From: DATAGZ01 sp036263455
GTDB lineage: Bacteria > Pseudomonadota > Alphaproteobacteria > Dongiales > Dongiaceae
Assembly (NCBI GenBank): GCA_036263455.1
Contig: DATAGZ010000009.1
Coordinates: forward strand, 32,542-96,541
Length of the DNA stretch: 64,000 nucleotides
Reading direction: 5' to 3'
Shown here piece after piece: positions 22,503 to 33,204 of the stretch. Position 1 is the stretch's first letter. Each line of letters begins with the position of its first letter. The notes beneath the pieces are model-generated. The model was not told the DNA's origin and searched no databases. It saw only the letters and a program-made list of their open reading frames with translations. A program made the position numbers and the translations under genes.

Positions 22503-24080
22503 ATGGCCGATCGCGTCCATCTCTTCGATACTACCCTGCGCGATGGCGCGCAGACCCAGGGCGTGGATTTCTCCGTGGCTGACAAGCTCGCCTTGGCTCA
22601 GGCGCTCGACGAACTCGGCGTCGATTACGTCGAGGGCGGCTGGCCCGGGGCCAATCCCACCGACGATAAGTTTTTCGCCGACCCGCCCGGCTTGACCCGC
22701 GCCCGCCTTGTCGCCTTCGGCATGACACGCCGCCCGGGACGCTCCGCCGCCAACGATCCAGGACTGGCGGCGCTCGCCCAGGCCAAGGCGCCCTGCGTAT
22801 GCATGGTCGGCAAGAGCTGGGACTTCCATGTCGATGTCGCGCTCGGCATCGACCGGCAAGAGAATATCGATATGATCGCCGAATCGGTCGCGCAGATGCG
22901 GAAATATAAAGACGAAGTGATGTTCGACGCCGAGCATTTCTTCGACGGCTACAAGGCCAACCCCGATTATGCCCTCGCCTGCGCAAAAGCCGCTCACGAA
23001 GGCGGCGCGCGCTGGATCGTCCTGTGCGATACTAACGGCGGAACTCTGCCCGAGGAGGTCGCCCGGATCACCGAAGCGGTGGTCCGGCACATTCCGGGCG
23101 AACGTCTCGGGCTCCACTGCCACAACGATACGGAAAACGCGGTGGCCAACTCGCTTGCGGGAATCGGTGCGGGCGCGCGCCAGGTTCAGGGAACGTTGAA
23201 CGGGCTGGGCGAGCGGTGCGGCAACGCCAATCTCGTCTCGCTCATCCCCAGCCTGGTCCTCAAGACGTCTTATCAGACCGGCATACGCCAGCTTGCCGAT
23301 CTTACCCATGTGTCGCGCCTGCTGGATGAGCGGCTCAACCGCATGCCCAACCGTCACGCTGCCTATGTCGGCGACGCGGCCTTCGCGCACAAGGGTGGGC
23401 TTCACGTCTCGGCGGTCGAAAAGGATCCGCGCACCTACGAGCACATCGCCCCCGAGCTGGTCGGCAACCGCCGCCATATTGTCGTGTCCGACCAGTCGGG
23501 TCGCGCCAATATCCTCGCGCGCTTCCGCGATATCGGGCTCGCCGTCGATCACGCCGACCCCCGCGTGGCCGTATTGGTCGAACAGGTTAAGGCGCGCGAA
23601 TATGACGGCTATGCCTATGACGGCGCCGAAGCGAGCTTCGAGCTTTTGGCGCGGCGGGCGCTGGGCAACGTGCCCGACTATTTCCGCCTGCTGCGCTTTC
23701 GGGTCATGGACGAGCGACGGTGGAACGCGCGAGGCGAGCTCGTCACCGAATCCGAGGCCACGGTCCATATCGAGGTGCATGGCGAGCAACTCATGACGGT
23801 GGCGATGGGCAACGGACCGGTCAACGCGCTCGATTCCGCGCTCCGGCGCGCCCTGGTCCCGGCCTATCCAGGGCTCGATCAGATGCGGCTCGTCGATTTC
23901 AAGGTACGGATCCTCACGCCGGGCGACGGCACCGAGGCGATTACCCGCGTGATGATCGAGAGCGCGGACCGCGACGGTCAATATTGGTCGACGGTGGGCG
24001 TGTCCGCCAACATCATCGATGCGTCTTTCAATGCCCTCTCGGACGCGATCGTCTGGAAGCTCCTGAAATCCGGCGCATGA
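22503..24080 (+). CDS. cimA: Citramalate synthase CimA
   Basis: A 525-residue enzyme that condenses acetyl-CoA and pyruvate to citramalate, opening a threonine-independent route to isoleucine. The N-terminal TIM barrel carries LFDTTLRDGAQTQGVDFSVA and YVEGGWPGANPTD, with metal-ligand histidines in LGLHCHNDTENAVANS. The middle has GLGERCGNANLVSLIPSL, and the C-terminal third is a LeuA-type regulatory domain (VDFKVRILTPGDGTEAITRV). Length and layout fit the long CimA class. The ATG at 22503 was preferred over an earlier non-ATG start. It overlaps trmJ by 4 nt. Confidence 0.92.
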   Translation: MADRVHLFDTTLRDGAQTQGVDFSVADKLALAQALDELGVDYVEGGWPGANPTDDKFFADPPGLTRARLVAFGMTRRPGRSAANDPGLAALAQAKAPCVCMVGKSWDFHVDVALGIDRQENIDMIAESVAQMRKYKDEVMFDAEHFFDGYKANPDYALACAKAAHEGGARWIVLCDTNGGTLPEEVARITEAVVRHIPGERLGLHCHNDTENAVANSLAGIGAGARQVQGTLNGLGERCGNANLVSLIPSLVLKTSYQTGIRQLADLTHVSRLLDERLNRMPNRHAAYVGDAAFAHKGGLHVSAVEKDPRTYEHIAPELVGNRRHIVVSDQSGRANILARFRDIGLAVDHADPRVAVLVEQVKAREYDGYAYDGAEASFELLARRALGNVPDYFRLLRFRVMDERRWNARGELVTESEATVHIEVHGEQLMTVAMGNGPVNALDSALRRALVPAYPGLDQMRLVDFKVRILTPGDGTEAITRVMIESADRDGQYWSTVGVSANIIDASFNALSDAIVWKLLKSGA

Positions 24081-24814
24081 GCGGCCCGGCCATCGTCCTC
24101 GTTCATCCGCAGCTGGGCGAGAATATCGGCGCGGCCGCGCGGGCGATGCTCAATTGCGGCCTGACCGATCTGCGCCTGGTCGCACCCCAGGAAGGGTGGC
24201 CCAACGAGAAGGCGCGCCGCGCCGCGGTAGGCGCCTTCGATCTCATGCCGCCCGTCCGGCTATTTCCCGCCACCCGGGAAGCCGTGGCGGATTGCACCTT
24301 CGCGCTGGCCACAACCGCGCGGGAGCGTAAGATGACCAAGCATATTCTCTCGCCCCGCAAGGCGGCGATGGAGATCCGCGCCCAGGAAGCCCGAGGCGGG
24401 AAGGTGGCGCTGCTCTTCGGCCCCGAACGGACCGGCCTCGAAAATGACGACCTGACGCTCGCCGACGCCTTGGTCACCGTGCCGCTCAATCCGCAATTCA
24501 GCTCGCTCAACCTCGGCCAGGCGGTGCTGCTGCTCGCTTACGAATATGCGCAGGGGGTGACCGCCGAACAGCCGAGCGTGCTCGACACCAACGGCTCACC
24601 CGCCGCCACCAAGGAGCAGCTCGCAGGCTTCTTCGATCATTTCGAGCGCGCGCTCGACGAATGCGGCTTCCTGCGCAATCCCACCGCCCGCCCGAGCATG
24701 GTGCGTAATCTACGCAATATGTGGCAGCGCGCGCAATTGACCGAGCAGGAAATCCGCACGCTGCATGGCGTCGTCAAGGAGCTTACCACGCTGCGCCAGC
24801 CCCGCAAACCATAG
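24077..24814 (+). CDS. trmJ: tRNA (cytidine/uridine-2'-O-)-methyltransferase TrmJ
   Basis: A 245-residue SPOUT-class methyltransferase that modifies position 32 of tRNAs using SAM. Conserved segments: VHPQLGENIGAAARAMLNCG (N-terminal), LLFGPERTGLENDDL and the knot region VPLNPQFSSLNLGQAVLLLA; a C-terminal helical extension (HFERALDECGFLRN, MVRNLRNMWQRAQLTEQEI) is typical of TrmJ. It starts in an ATGA overlap with cimA, so the two are probably cotranscribed, though their functions are unrelated. Confidence 0.9.
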   Translation: MSGPAIVLVHPQLGENIGAAARAMLNCGLTDLRLVAPQEGWPNEKARRAAVGAFDLMPPVRLFPATREAVADCTFALATTARERKMTKHILSPRKAAMEIRAQEARGGKVALLFGPERTGLENDDLTLADALVTVPLNPQFSSLNLGQAVLLLAYEYAQGVTAEQPSVLDTNGSPAATKEQLAGFFDHFERALDECGFLRNPTARPSMVRNLRNMWQRAQLTEQEIRTLHGVVKELTTLRQPRKP

Positions 24815-24835
24815 AAGAAAAAGCCCGCCCGGGCC

Positions 24836-24864
24836 TTGACGGAGCCAGGCATTTCGCCTATAGG
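24836..24864 (+). promoter_or_regulatory. Promoter of rpsD
   Basis: TTGACG (24836-24841) and TATAGG (24859-24864) lie 17 nt apart, just after the trmJ stop. The predicted leader before the rpsD ATG is ~90 nt, long enough for translational feedback by S4, although no such structure was worked out. Confidence 0.65.
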
Positions 24865-24961
24865 AGGCACCTTCCCGCGCCGGATGGTTCGCCATCCAGC
24901 CCCGTCTTTGACGGAAAGGACAGCCGGGACATAAACAACGTCGTGAAAAACGGGAGTTAAA

Positions 24962-25576
24962 ATGAGCAAGCGTCTTGCTTCGAAACATAAGATCGACCGC
25001 CGCCTGGGCGTCAATCTCTGGGGCCGGCCCAAGAGCCCGGTCAACAAACGGTCCTACGGACCCGGCCAGCATGGCCAGCGCCGCAAGAAACCAACGGATT
25101 TCGGCCTCCAGCTCTCCGCCAAGCAGCGCATGCGCGGCTATTATGGCAGTATCGGCGAGCGCCAGTTCCGCAAGCTGTATCAGGAAGCGTCGCGCCGGCG
25201 CGGGGATACCTCGGAAAACCTGATCGGCCTGCTCGAGCGCCGCCTGGAAACGATCGTCTATCGCGCCAAATTCGTCCCGACCGTTTTCGCCGCGCGGCAA
25301 TTCGTCAATCACGGCCACGTCATGATCAATGGCCGGCGCGTCAATATCGGTTCCTACCAGGTCCGGGAAGGCGATCTCATCGAAGTGCGGGAGCGCTCGC
25401 GCGAGATGGCGCTGGTGCTGGGCGCCATCCAGTCGCAGGAACGCGACGTCCCCGATTATCTCGAGGTCGATCACAAGAAGATGACGGCACGCCTGACCCG
25501 CGTACCCTTGTTGGCCGATGTTCCCTATCCGGTGAGCATGGAGCCCAATCTCGTGGTCGAATATTATTCACGCTAA
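24962..25576 (+). CDS. rpsD: Small ribosomal subunit protein S4
   Basis: A 204-residue primary 16S rRNA-binding protein. Signatures: MSKRLASKHKIDRRLGVNLW, GRPKSPVNKRSYGPGQHGQR, the YGSIGERQFRKLYQEASRRR helix, and the S4 RNA-binding domain with RRLETIVYRAKFVPTVFAAR and VNHGHVMINGRRVNIGSYQV. The end LVVEYYSR is the normal S4 C-terminus. It is a single-gene unit with its own promoter and a following hairpin. No zinc-binding CxxC set is present (C-minus form). Confidence 0.97.
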   Translation: MSKRLASKHKIDRRLGVNLWGRPKSPVNKRSYGPGQHGQRRKKPTDFGLQLSAKQRMRGYYGSIGERQFRKLYQEASRRRGDTSENLIGLLERRLETIVYRAKFVPTVFAARQFVNHGHVMINGRRVNIGSYQVREGDLIEVRERSREMALVLGAIQSQERDVPDYLEVDHKKMTARLTRVPLLADVPYPVSMEPNLVVEYYSR

Positions 25577-25582
25577 GAGTGC

Positions 25583-25610
25583 CGCCGCGCCCGCTTCGGC
25601 GGGCGTGGCG
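25583..25610 (+). terminator. GC-rich hairpin after rpsD
   Basis: A 12-bp stem (one G-T pair) closed by a TTCG tetraloop starts 7 nt after the rpsD stop. No long T-run follows, so termination may be partial or Rho-assisted. The rhlE promoter begins 9 nt later. Confidence 0.5.
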
Positions 25611-25618
25611 AGACGTGC

Positions 25619-25647
25619 TTGACATTTCAAGCTGCGCCGCTTATAGC
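25619..25647 (+). promoter_or_regulatory. Promoter of the RNA helicase gene
   Basis: A perfect TTGACA (25619-25624) and TATAGC (25642-25647) lie 17 nt apart. The helicase start is at 25788, giving a predicted 5' leader of ~130 nt with no other open frame of note. Confidence 0.65.
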
Positions 25648-25787
25648 TGGTGTGGGTTTCGCGCAAGGCGTTCCGCCTCCAGCCCGCCAATAACCAATCG
25701 TCTGATCCAGGAGCGCGTGGAAACGACACGCAACAGGCCCGTTCGGCCTGCAATCAACCGCGCCCCTGGCGCGAGAAAGTATTTCCA

Positions 25788-27073
<1,286 letters not shown>

Positions 27074-27077
<4 letters not shown>

Positions 27078-27958
27078 CGTTCGCTCTGCCGCTTCTTTCG
27101 CGGCCGCGACTCGCCGAGTACGCGGGTCACGGCCGCGCCAAGAAGAAAGACCTGGGCGGAATAATATACCCAGATCAAAAAGATGATCAGCGCGCCGGCA
27201 GCGCCGAAGCTGCTGGCAACATTACTGTGGGCGATATAGAGGCCGAGCACACCTTTGCCGAAGGCAATCCAGAGCGCCGTGACCGTCGCGGCGATGGCGC
27301 TATCCCTCCATCGAGGTCTCCGGTCGGGAAGAAACTGGAAGGCGCAGGTGAATAGCAGGCCCGATATCGCCAGGAAAAACAGGGTATTTCCATATTGCAA
27401 CGCGGCATCCAGGAACGGCGCCACCCGACCCAGCCATTCTTCGAACGCGGCCAGCACCGCACCTAGGACGAGCGAAACCAGCAGCATGAAACCAAGGGCC
27501 GCGATGATGGCGATACCTAGGAGCCGCGAGCGAATGATTTGCATGAGCGTCGATTGCCGAGAAGGCCCGGTTTCCCATATGATATTGAGCGAGGCTTCGA
27601 GCTCGATCAGGACCGAACTCGCCGCTACCACCAGCAGGACCACACCCACCAGCCCGGCAATAAAACCATGGCCGGTGGCGCTCGCATTCTGAATGAGATC
27701 TTGGACGACCATGGCGCCGCGCCGGCCCATTACAATCTCAAACTGATTGACCAAGGCGCCCTGCGCCGCCTCTTGCCCGAACACGGAGCCGGCAATCGCG
27801 ATGATGAGCACGCACAGCGGAGCAATGGAAAAACAGGTATAGTAGGCTAGCGCCGCCCCCATGGTGGGTCCCCGCACCGCAAAATAAACCTGGAACGTCC
27901 GGCGTATGATGGGCCAAAGACCGAACGCGCGGCTTGCATAGTCGAGAAAGCGTGCCAC
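27074..27958 (-). CDS. YihY/BrkB family inner-membrane protein
   Basis: A 294-residue protein with about six membrane segments. Family pattern: GPTMGAALAYYTCFSIAPLC near residue 30, FGQEAAQGALVNQFEIVMGR, IELEASLNIIWE, and the C-terminal FGAAGALIIFLIWVYYSAQV followed by FLLGAAVTRV. The family was once annotated as ribonuclease BN; its real role is unknown. It starts with GTG behind GAGGA, ends in a basic tail RPRKKRQSER, and is convergent with rhlE. Confidence 0.9.
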
Positions 27959-28063
27959 TTCGTCCTCTTTACGCTAAGATATAATCGCTCTAATTGTTCC
28001 CCTACATTGAGCGCGTTGACCTTTTCGTCCTTAAAAGCTTAGCTTGACCAACACAGACCCGTT

Positions 28064-30436
28064 ATGGAGAAAATACTTATTCCGACCCGTTTCGAACAAC
28101 GCTCCGCTCTGCCCGTTGTCGCCCCGCTGGCCCTGATAACCCTGTTGCTCCTCATATTGCTGGCCGGCGGCGTCTATGTCGGGTGGCATCGTTATTACGA
28201 GGTGCGCAGCCAGGCGCACATAAAAGCGGAGAATGCCGTCAGAAGTATCGCCGAGCATGCGGGCTGGCTTATCAAGGCAAGTCAGCAGACGCTTCTGCGG
28301 ATCAATGAGAATATCGTCGACCCCACCGACGCCACCACCTGGAAGGTGAAAAACCTTCGGGAAATGCTGACGGCGCTTCCTCCGGAGGCGATGATCCTGA
28401 CAACAGACGACACCGGAAGGATTACCTTTTTTCCGACCGAAAAGGGCGAAGGACCGAAATATGTCAACGATCGCCTCTATTTCCAGGAGCTTGCCGGTGG
28501 GCAAACCTGGTCGATCAGCCCGCAGATCACATCCCGCGTTGGCCAAAAGGGCAAGATCTTCACGGTGGGCTATCGCATGGAACGCAACGGCAAGTTCGCG
28601 GGAACCGCGATCATCGGTATTCCCTTATCCGCGGTCGTGGACTTCTACGCCAGCCTCAATTTCGGCCCGGCATCCCAGGTCGGCATCTTCTCCGAAGATG
28701 GGTGGATGGTCACGCGCTATCCCGAGACGGCCTACGCCTATTCGATCGGCGAGGAAAAAGAATGGCCCACCATCGCGCGCAGCAAGCAAGCTTTTATCGA
28801 TGCGGCGGAGCAGAATTTTTTCATCGCCTCGCTGCATTTGACCAATCTGCCGCTCTTTGCGATCGTGAAGTACAACCGCGACGAGGCGTTGCAGTCGTTC
28901 TATGAAACCCTGTGGCCTCTCGTTTTTGGCGGGGGCGCCGGTTTTGCCATCCTGGTGGCCTTGTCGGTGGGTCTGTTCCAGCTCATCCAGCGGGAGACCG
29001 CCTTCCGCGAAGACATGTCCCGCGCTTTCCTCCTCAAGGAACATAGCGATGTCGGTGTCCGGCTCGCGCTAGAGGCGGGGCAGCTCGGCCTGTGGCAGGT
29101 CACCTTGCCCGACAAACATTGCCGTGTGTCCAAGATCATGGCGCAGATGCTCGGGCTTTCTTCGACCGAGGGGGTCGTCATTCCGCCCGAGCAATGGCCT
29201 TCCCTGATTCACCCGGAAGATTTCGCGCGCGCCACCGGCGCCTTGGAGGCGACAATCACGCAAAACAAGGTCCTCTCGGAGATTTATCGCGTCCGCAGGC
29301 AGGACGGCGAATATCGCTGGACCGCCAACAAGGGCCAACTCATCCACAACCGGGAGGGCAAGCCCGTCACCGTCCTGGGCGTCACCGAGGACATTACCGA
29401 AGCCAAGCAAGCAGAGGCGCGCCAACGCCTCCTCATCGCCGAACTCGATCACCGGGTCAAGAACACCTTGGCGACGGTTCAATCCGTTGCCCAGCAGAGC
29501 TTGGGCAAGGGCCCCCAGACGGACTCCTTTGTCGGCCGCATCGCCGCCCTCGCCAAGGCGCATTCTTTGCTTGCCGAAACGCAATGGAAGGGAGCCTCGC
29601 TGCATGCCTTGATCACCCGGCAATTTGGCCCTTATACCCAGGAAAATCCTAAACGGGTGACCTTCGACGGACCGAACCTGCTGCTAGACGCACGCACGAC
29701 GCAGAGCCTGTGCTTTATTCTGCATGAGCTCACCACCAATGCCGCTAAATATGGCGCGCTCTCTCAACCATCGGGACGTGTCCATATTCAATGGCAAATC
29801 GAGGATGAAACCGCTCCGATCGTGCATTTGACCTGGAGGGAAGAGGGCATAGAGGGCGTCACCCCGCCCAGTCGGCAGGGATTTGGCACCACCCTTATCC
29901 AGAGTTCCGTCGCCCACGAGTTGAATGGAACGCTTCACATGAATTTCACCGCGATGGGACTGCTCTGCGAGATAAGCTTCCCCTTGCCTGCGCTGCAAAT
30001 CGCGCCACGTGAGCAAGCCGAGCCAGCTGCGGCGAAATCGAAACCTTCCGCCGACCGGCACGGCGCACGAGGAAAACGCATTCTTATCGTGGAGGATTCG
30101 GTTCTGGTCGCGCTGGATATCGAAGGCCAACTCCGCGATAATGGCGCCGTCCCCGTCGGCCCTGCTTATATGCTGGAAACCGCGATGTCGCTTGCGCGAG
30201 AGGAACAGCTGGATGCAGCGCTGCTCGATGTGAATATAAGCGGGCGAACTATTTTTCCCGTCGCCCAAATCCTGCGAGCGCGGAACATCCCTTTCATCTT
30301 CTTGAGCGGTTATGGCGAACCCGATATATGGCCAGCCGAATGGCGCGGCTACGACCGTCTCTCCAAACCCATTCAGAGTGGTGAATTATCGGAGGCGCTC
30401 GACGCCTTGTTTATGCAGGCCCACGCTATTTCATAA
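28064..30436 (+). CDS. Hybrid sensor histidine kinase, HWE type, with Cache, PAS and receiver domains
   Basis: A 790-residue membrane kinase. Membrane segments near residues 18-40 and 284-306 enclose a ~240-residue periplasmic double-Cache-like sensor domain. A PAS/PAC domain (~325-450, ending VTVLGVTEDITEAKQAEAR) follows, then the HWE kinase with ELDHRVKNTLATVQSVAQQS (phospho-accepting His near 462) and the N-box HELTTNAAKYGAL (~555). The C-terminal receiver (~670-785) has ILIVEDS, the phospho-acceptor Asp in LLDVNISG (~720) and LSKPIQ. HWE kinases often act in the alphaproteobacterial general stress response. No partner regulator is adjacent. Confidence 0.9.
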   Translation: MEKILIPTRFEQRSALPVVAPLALITLLLLILLAGGVYVGWHRYYEVRSQAHIKAENAVRSIAEHAGWLIKASQQTLLRINENIVDPTDATTWKVKNLREMLTALPPEAMILTTDDTGRITFFPTEKGEGPKYVNDRLYFQELAGGQTWSISPQITSRVGQKGKIFTVGYRMERNGKFAGTAIIGIPLSAVVDFYASLNFGPASQVGIFSEDGWMVTRYPETAYAYSIGEEKEWPTIARSKQAFIDAAEQNFFIASLHLTNLPLFAIVKYNRDEALQSFYETLWPLVFGGGAGFAILVALSVGLFQLIQRETAFREDMSRAFLLKEHSDVGVRLALEAGQLGLWQVTLPDKHCRVSKIMAQMLGLSSTEGVVIPPEQWPSLIHPEDFARATGALEATITQNKVLSEIYRVRRQDGEYRWTANKGQLIHNREGKPVTVLGVTEDITEAKQAEARQRLLIAELDHRVKNTLATVQSVAQQSLGKGPQTDSFVGRIAALAKAHSLLAETQWKGASLHALITRQFGPYTQENPKRVTFDGPNLLLDARTTQSLCFILHELTTNAAKYGALSQPSGRVHIQWQIEDETAPIVHLTWREEGIEGVTPPSRQGFGTTLIQSSVAHELNGTLHMNFTAMGLLCEISFPLPALQIAPREQAEPAAAKSKPSADRHGARGKRILIVEDSVLVALDIEGQLRDNGAVPVGPAYMLETAMSLAREEQLDAALLDVNISGRTIFPVAQILRARNIPFIFLSGYGEPDIWPAEWRGYDRLSKPIQSGELSEALDALFMQAHAIS

Positions 30437-30472
30437 AATTTCTTCCAGCGGAAGAAATTCCTGAAATGCCGC

Positions 30473-30808
30473 CTAGGCCGCGCGCGCGACGCCCTTGGCG
30501 CGAAACATATCCTCGAGCTCGCCGCTCTGGTACATCTCGCGCACGATATCGCAGCCACCGATAAACTCGCCTTTGACGTAAAGCTGGGGAATGGTCGGCC
30601 AGTTGGAAAATTCCTTGATCCCTTGGCGCAGACCGGGGTCCTGCAAGATATCGATACCCTTGAAGGGCACACCAAGATGGGTGAGGACCTGAACAACAGC
30701 GGCTGAAAAACCACATTGCGGGAAAACCGGGGTCCCCTTCATGTACAGGACCACGTCGTTGCTGCCGATATCGTCCTGGATTCTCTTGACGATTGTCTGA
30801 TCTGCCAT
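30473..30808 (-). CDS. grxD: Monothiol glutaredoxin Grx4
   Basis: A 111-residue monothiol glutaredoxin with the CGFS active site (FPQCGFSAAVVQVL) that, with glutathione, carries or transfers [2Fe-2S] clusters. Other signatures: VVLYMKGTP, FSNWPTIPQLYVKGEFIGGC and IVREMYQSGEL. The start MADQTIVKR at 30806-30808 is preceded by GGAGAGG. It lies 10 nt after bolA, its usual partner in Fe-S/iron signalling complexes, at the end of the purine-gene unit. Confidence 0.94.
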   Translation of the reverse strand: MADQTIVKRIQDDIGSNDVVLYMKGTPVFPQCGFSAAVVQVLTHLGVPFKGIDILQDPGLRQGIKEFSNWPTIPQLYVKGEFIGGCDIVREMYQSGELEDMFRAKGVARAA

Positions 30809-30818
30809 GCTGCCTCTC

Positions 30819-31055
30819 CTAACCGGGCGGAATCTGGGTTTGCAGGGCGAGAGCATGCAGCTCGCCGCCCATTTTTTCCTTGAGCGTATTATACACCATC
30901 TGATGCTGTTGCACGCGGCTTTTGCCTACGAAAGCCGCCGAGGTCACGTAGGCGGCGTAATGATCCCCGTCGCCGCGCAGATCCTCGATGCGCACCTCGG
31001 CATCGGGAAGGCCCAGCTTGATCAAACGCTCGATTTCACTGGCCGGCATCGGCAT
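30819..31055 (-). CDS. bolA: BolA family protein
   Basis: A 78-residue BolA/IbaG-type protein that pairs with monothiol glutaredoxin to bind a [2Fe-2S] cluster. The conserved core is GDGDHYAAYVTSAAFVGKSR followed by VQQHQMVYNTLKEKMGGELH, including the cluster-binding histidine region. An alternative ATG lies two codons downstream. It overlaps the purL end by 20 nt and precedes grxD. Confidence 0.92.
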   Translation of the reverse strand: MPMPASEIERLIKLGLPDAEVRIEDLRGDGDHYAAYVTSAAFVGKSRVQQHQMVYNTLKEKMGGELHALALQTQIPPG

Positions 31056-33204
31056 GTGGCTCTCCCATGAAGCGCGGCAACCATTCTTCGTGAATCTGCC
31101 GCATTTCTTCCAGTGATATGTGCATTTGCCCCGCCAGTGTCAATTCCTTTCCCCCAATCTCGCCCAGGCATTGACAGCCGGCTTTTTCCAAATCGAGCCG
31201 CCAGCGGGGCGCGGCGGCGAGGACATAGCGCGCCTGATCCTCGCCGAACCAATAGGCGTGCGGCGCGATATCCGTCTCGGACATCTGCAGAACGGCACCC
31301 TGGCCCGCCGCCAGCAGCATCTCGGCCACGGCTATCAACATTCCTCCATCAGAGACGTCATGGCAGGACGAGACCATACTGGCCGCGATCCAGTCACGCA
31401 CCAGCGTGCCATGGCGCCGCTCGGCACCAAGATCGATAGGGGGCGGCGGTCCGTCCTCCCGGCCTTCGACCTCCCGCAGATACAGGGAAGCGCCGAGATG
31501 GCCCTGCGTCGCGCCCAGCACGAACAGCAGGTCACCCGCTTGGGCCTGACCGGGCACTGTCCGCCAATCCGCGATGAGGCCGACGCCACCGATCACCGGG
31601 CTCGGCAGAATCGCCTGGCCGTTAGTTTCGTTATAGAGCGAGACGTTACCGGAGACGACGGGGTAGTCGAGCGCCAGCGCCGCCTCGCGCATGCCCCTGA
31701 TCGCACCCACGATCTCGCCCATGATTTCAGGCCGCTCGGGATTGCCGAAATTGAGATTGTCGGTGAAGGCGAGCGGCCGGGCGCCCATCGCACAGAGATT
31801 GCGCCAGGATTCCGCCACGGCCTGCGCACCCCCTGTTTTAGGATGTGCCGCGCAATAGCGCGGGGTCGAATCGCATGTCACGGCGAGAGCCTTATGCCCG
31901 TCCGGCAGGGCCAGAACGGCGGCGTCTCCACCGGGGCGAACAAGGGTGGCGCCACCTATGAGATGATCGTATTGCTCCCATACCCAGCGACGCGAAACGA
32001 GGTCAGGGGACCCCATCAGCGTGCGAAAGGCCGCGCCAATATCGGCGCCCGCCACCGGCGCAAGCGGCGCGGGCATGGCGCGCAAGACATACGGCCGCTC
32101 ATAGAGCGGCGCCTGATCGACGAGCGGTCCCACGGGAATATCCGCCTCGCGGCGACCGTGGCGCGAAATTTCCAGCCGGCCGGTATCGGTAAGGTGGCCG
32201 ATCGCCGCATAATCCAATTCCCATTTGGCAAAGATCGCCCGAGCCTTGTCCTCCATCTCGGGCTTGAGGACCATGAGCATGCGTTCCTGCGATTCCGAGA
32301 GCATGATCTCATAGGCGCTCATGTCGGTTTCGCGTACAGGAACCTGGTCCAAATCGAGCGCCATGCCCAGGCCGCCGCGCGCGCTCATCTCCACCGATGA
32401 GGAGGTCAGGCCGGCCGCGCCCATGTCCTGGATGGCGATGATCGCATCCTCTTCCATCAATTCCATACAGGCTTCGAGCAGCAGCTTTTCGGTAAAGGGA
32501 TCGCCGATCTGCACGGTGGGTCGCTTGGCTTCGGCGGCGGCGGTAAATTCCTGCGAGGCCATGGTCGCGCCGTGGATGCCGTCGCGCCCCGTCTTGGCTC
32601 CGACATAAATCACGGGGTTGCCGACGCCTGCGGCGCGCGCATAGAAGATGCGCTCCTTGCGCACCAGCCCGACGCACATCGCGTTCACGAGAATATTGCC
32701 GTCATAGCGCGGATGAAAATTGAGTTCTCCGCCCACCGTGGGCACACCCATGCAATTGCCATAAAAAGCGATGCCGGCCACGACCCGATCGAGCAAGGCG
32801 CGGGTACGCGGATGCGCGGGCGAGCCGAACCGCAGCGCATTGAGATTGGCGATCGGGCGGGCGCCCATGGTGAAAACGTCCCGCATGATACCGCCCACGC
32901 CGGTGGCGGCGCCCTGGAAAGGCTCGATAAAGGAAGGGTGATTATGGCTTTCCATCTTGAAGGCGACCGCCAGCCCGTCCCCCACATCGACGATGCCGGC
33001 ATTCTCGCCCGGTCCTTGGATGACCCATTCCGCCGCACTGGGCAATTCCTTGAGCCAGCGTCGCGTGGATTTATAGGAGCAATGCTCGCTCCACATGACC
33101 GCGAAAATACCGAGCTCGGTCAGGCTGGGCTTCCGGCCCAGTACCGCGAGCACGCGGTCATATTCCGCGCCGCTCAATCCGAATTCGATGGCGCGCGCGC
33201 GCAT
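31036..33204 (-). CDS. purL: Phosphoribosylformylglycinamidine synthase II PurL
   Basis: A 722-residue small-type PurL, the catalytic subunit that converts FGAR to FGAM with ATP, using ammonia from PurQ within a PurLQS complex. Recognisable segments: FAVMWSEHCSYKSTRRWLKE, FKMESHNHPSFIEPFQGAAT, GVGGIMRDVFTMGARPIA, and the second-half repeat FTDNLNFGNPERPE and SCHDVSDGGMLIAVAEM. The ATG at 33204 overlaps the purQ stop (TGATG); a GTG one codon before is possible. The length is normal. Confidence 0.96.
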   Translation of the reverse strand: MRARAIEFGLSGAEYDRVLAVLGRKPSLTELGIFAVMWSEHCSYKSTRRWLKELPSAAEWVIQGPGENAGIVDVGDGLAVAFKMESHNHPSFIEPFQGAATGVGGIMRDVFTMGARPIANLNALRFGSPAHPRTRALLDRVVAGIAFYGNCMGVPTVGGELNFHPRYDGNILVNAMCVGLVRKERIFYARAAGVGNPVIYVGAKTGRDGIHGATMASQEFTAAAEAKRPTVQIGDPFTEKLLLEACMELMEEDAIIAIQDMGAAGLTSSSVEMSARGGLGMALDLDQVPVRETDMSAYEIMLSESQERMLMVLKPEMEDKARAIFAKWELDYAAIGHLTDTGRLEISRHGRREADIPVGPLVDQAPLYERPYVLRAMPAPLAPVAGADIGAAFRTLMGSPDLVSRRWVWEQYDHLIGGATLVRPGGDAAVLALPDGHKALAVTCDSTPRYCAAHPKTGGAQAVAESWRNLCAMGARPLAFTDNLNFGNPERPEIMGEIVGAIRGMREAALALDYPVVSGNVSLYNETNGQAILPSPVIGGVGLIADWRTVPGQAQAGDLLFVLGATQGHLGASLYLREVEGREDGPPPPIDLGAERRHGTLVRDWIAASMVSSCHDVSDGGMLIAVAEMLLAAGQGAVLQMSETDIAPHAYWFGEDQARYVLAAAPRWRLDLEKAGCQCLGEIGGKELTLAGQMHISLEEMRQIHEEWLPRFMGEPHADAGQ

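Noticed and set aside
24815..24835. Terminator after trmJ from the GCCCGCCCGGGC stretch
   Set aside because: The self-complementary arms leave almost no loop and no T-run follows; the stretch also touches the rpsD -35 box.
27959..28063. A GGAAC-type general-stress (EcfG) promoter before the YihY gene (GGGGAACAATT, leftward)
   Set aside because: No CGTT-like -10 element occurs 16-17 nt downstream; only the -35 half resembles the consensus.
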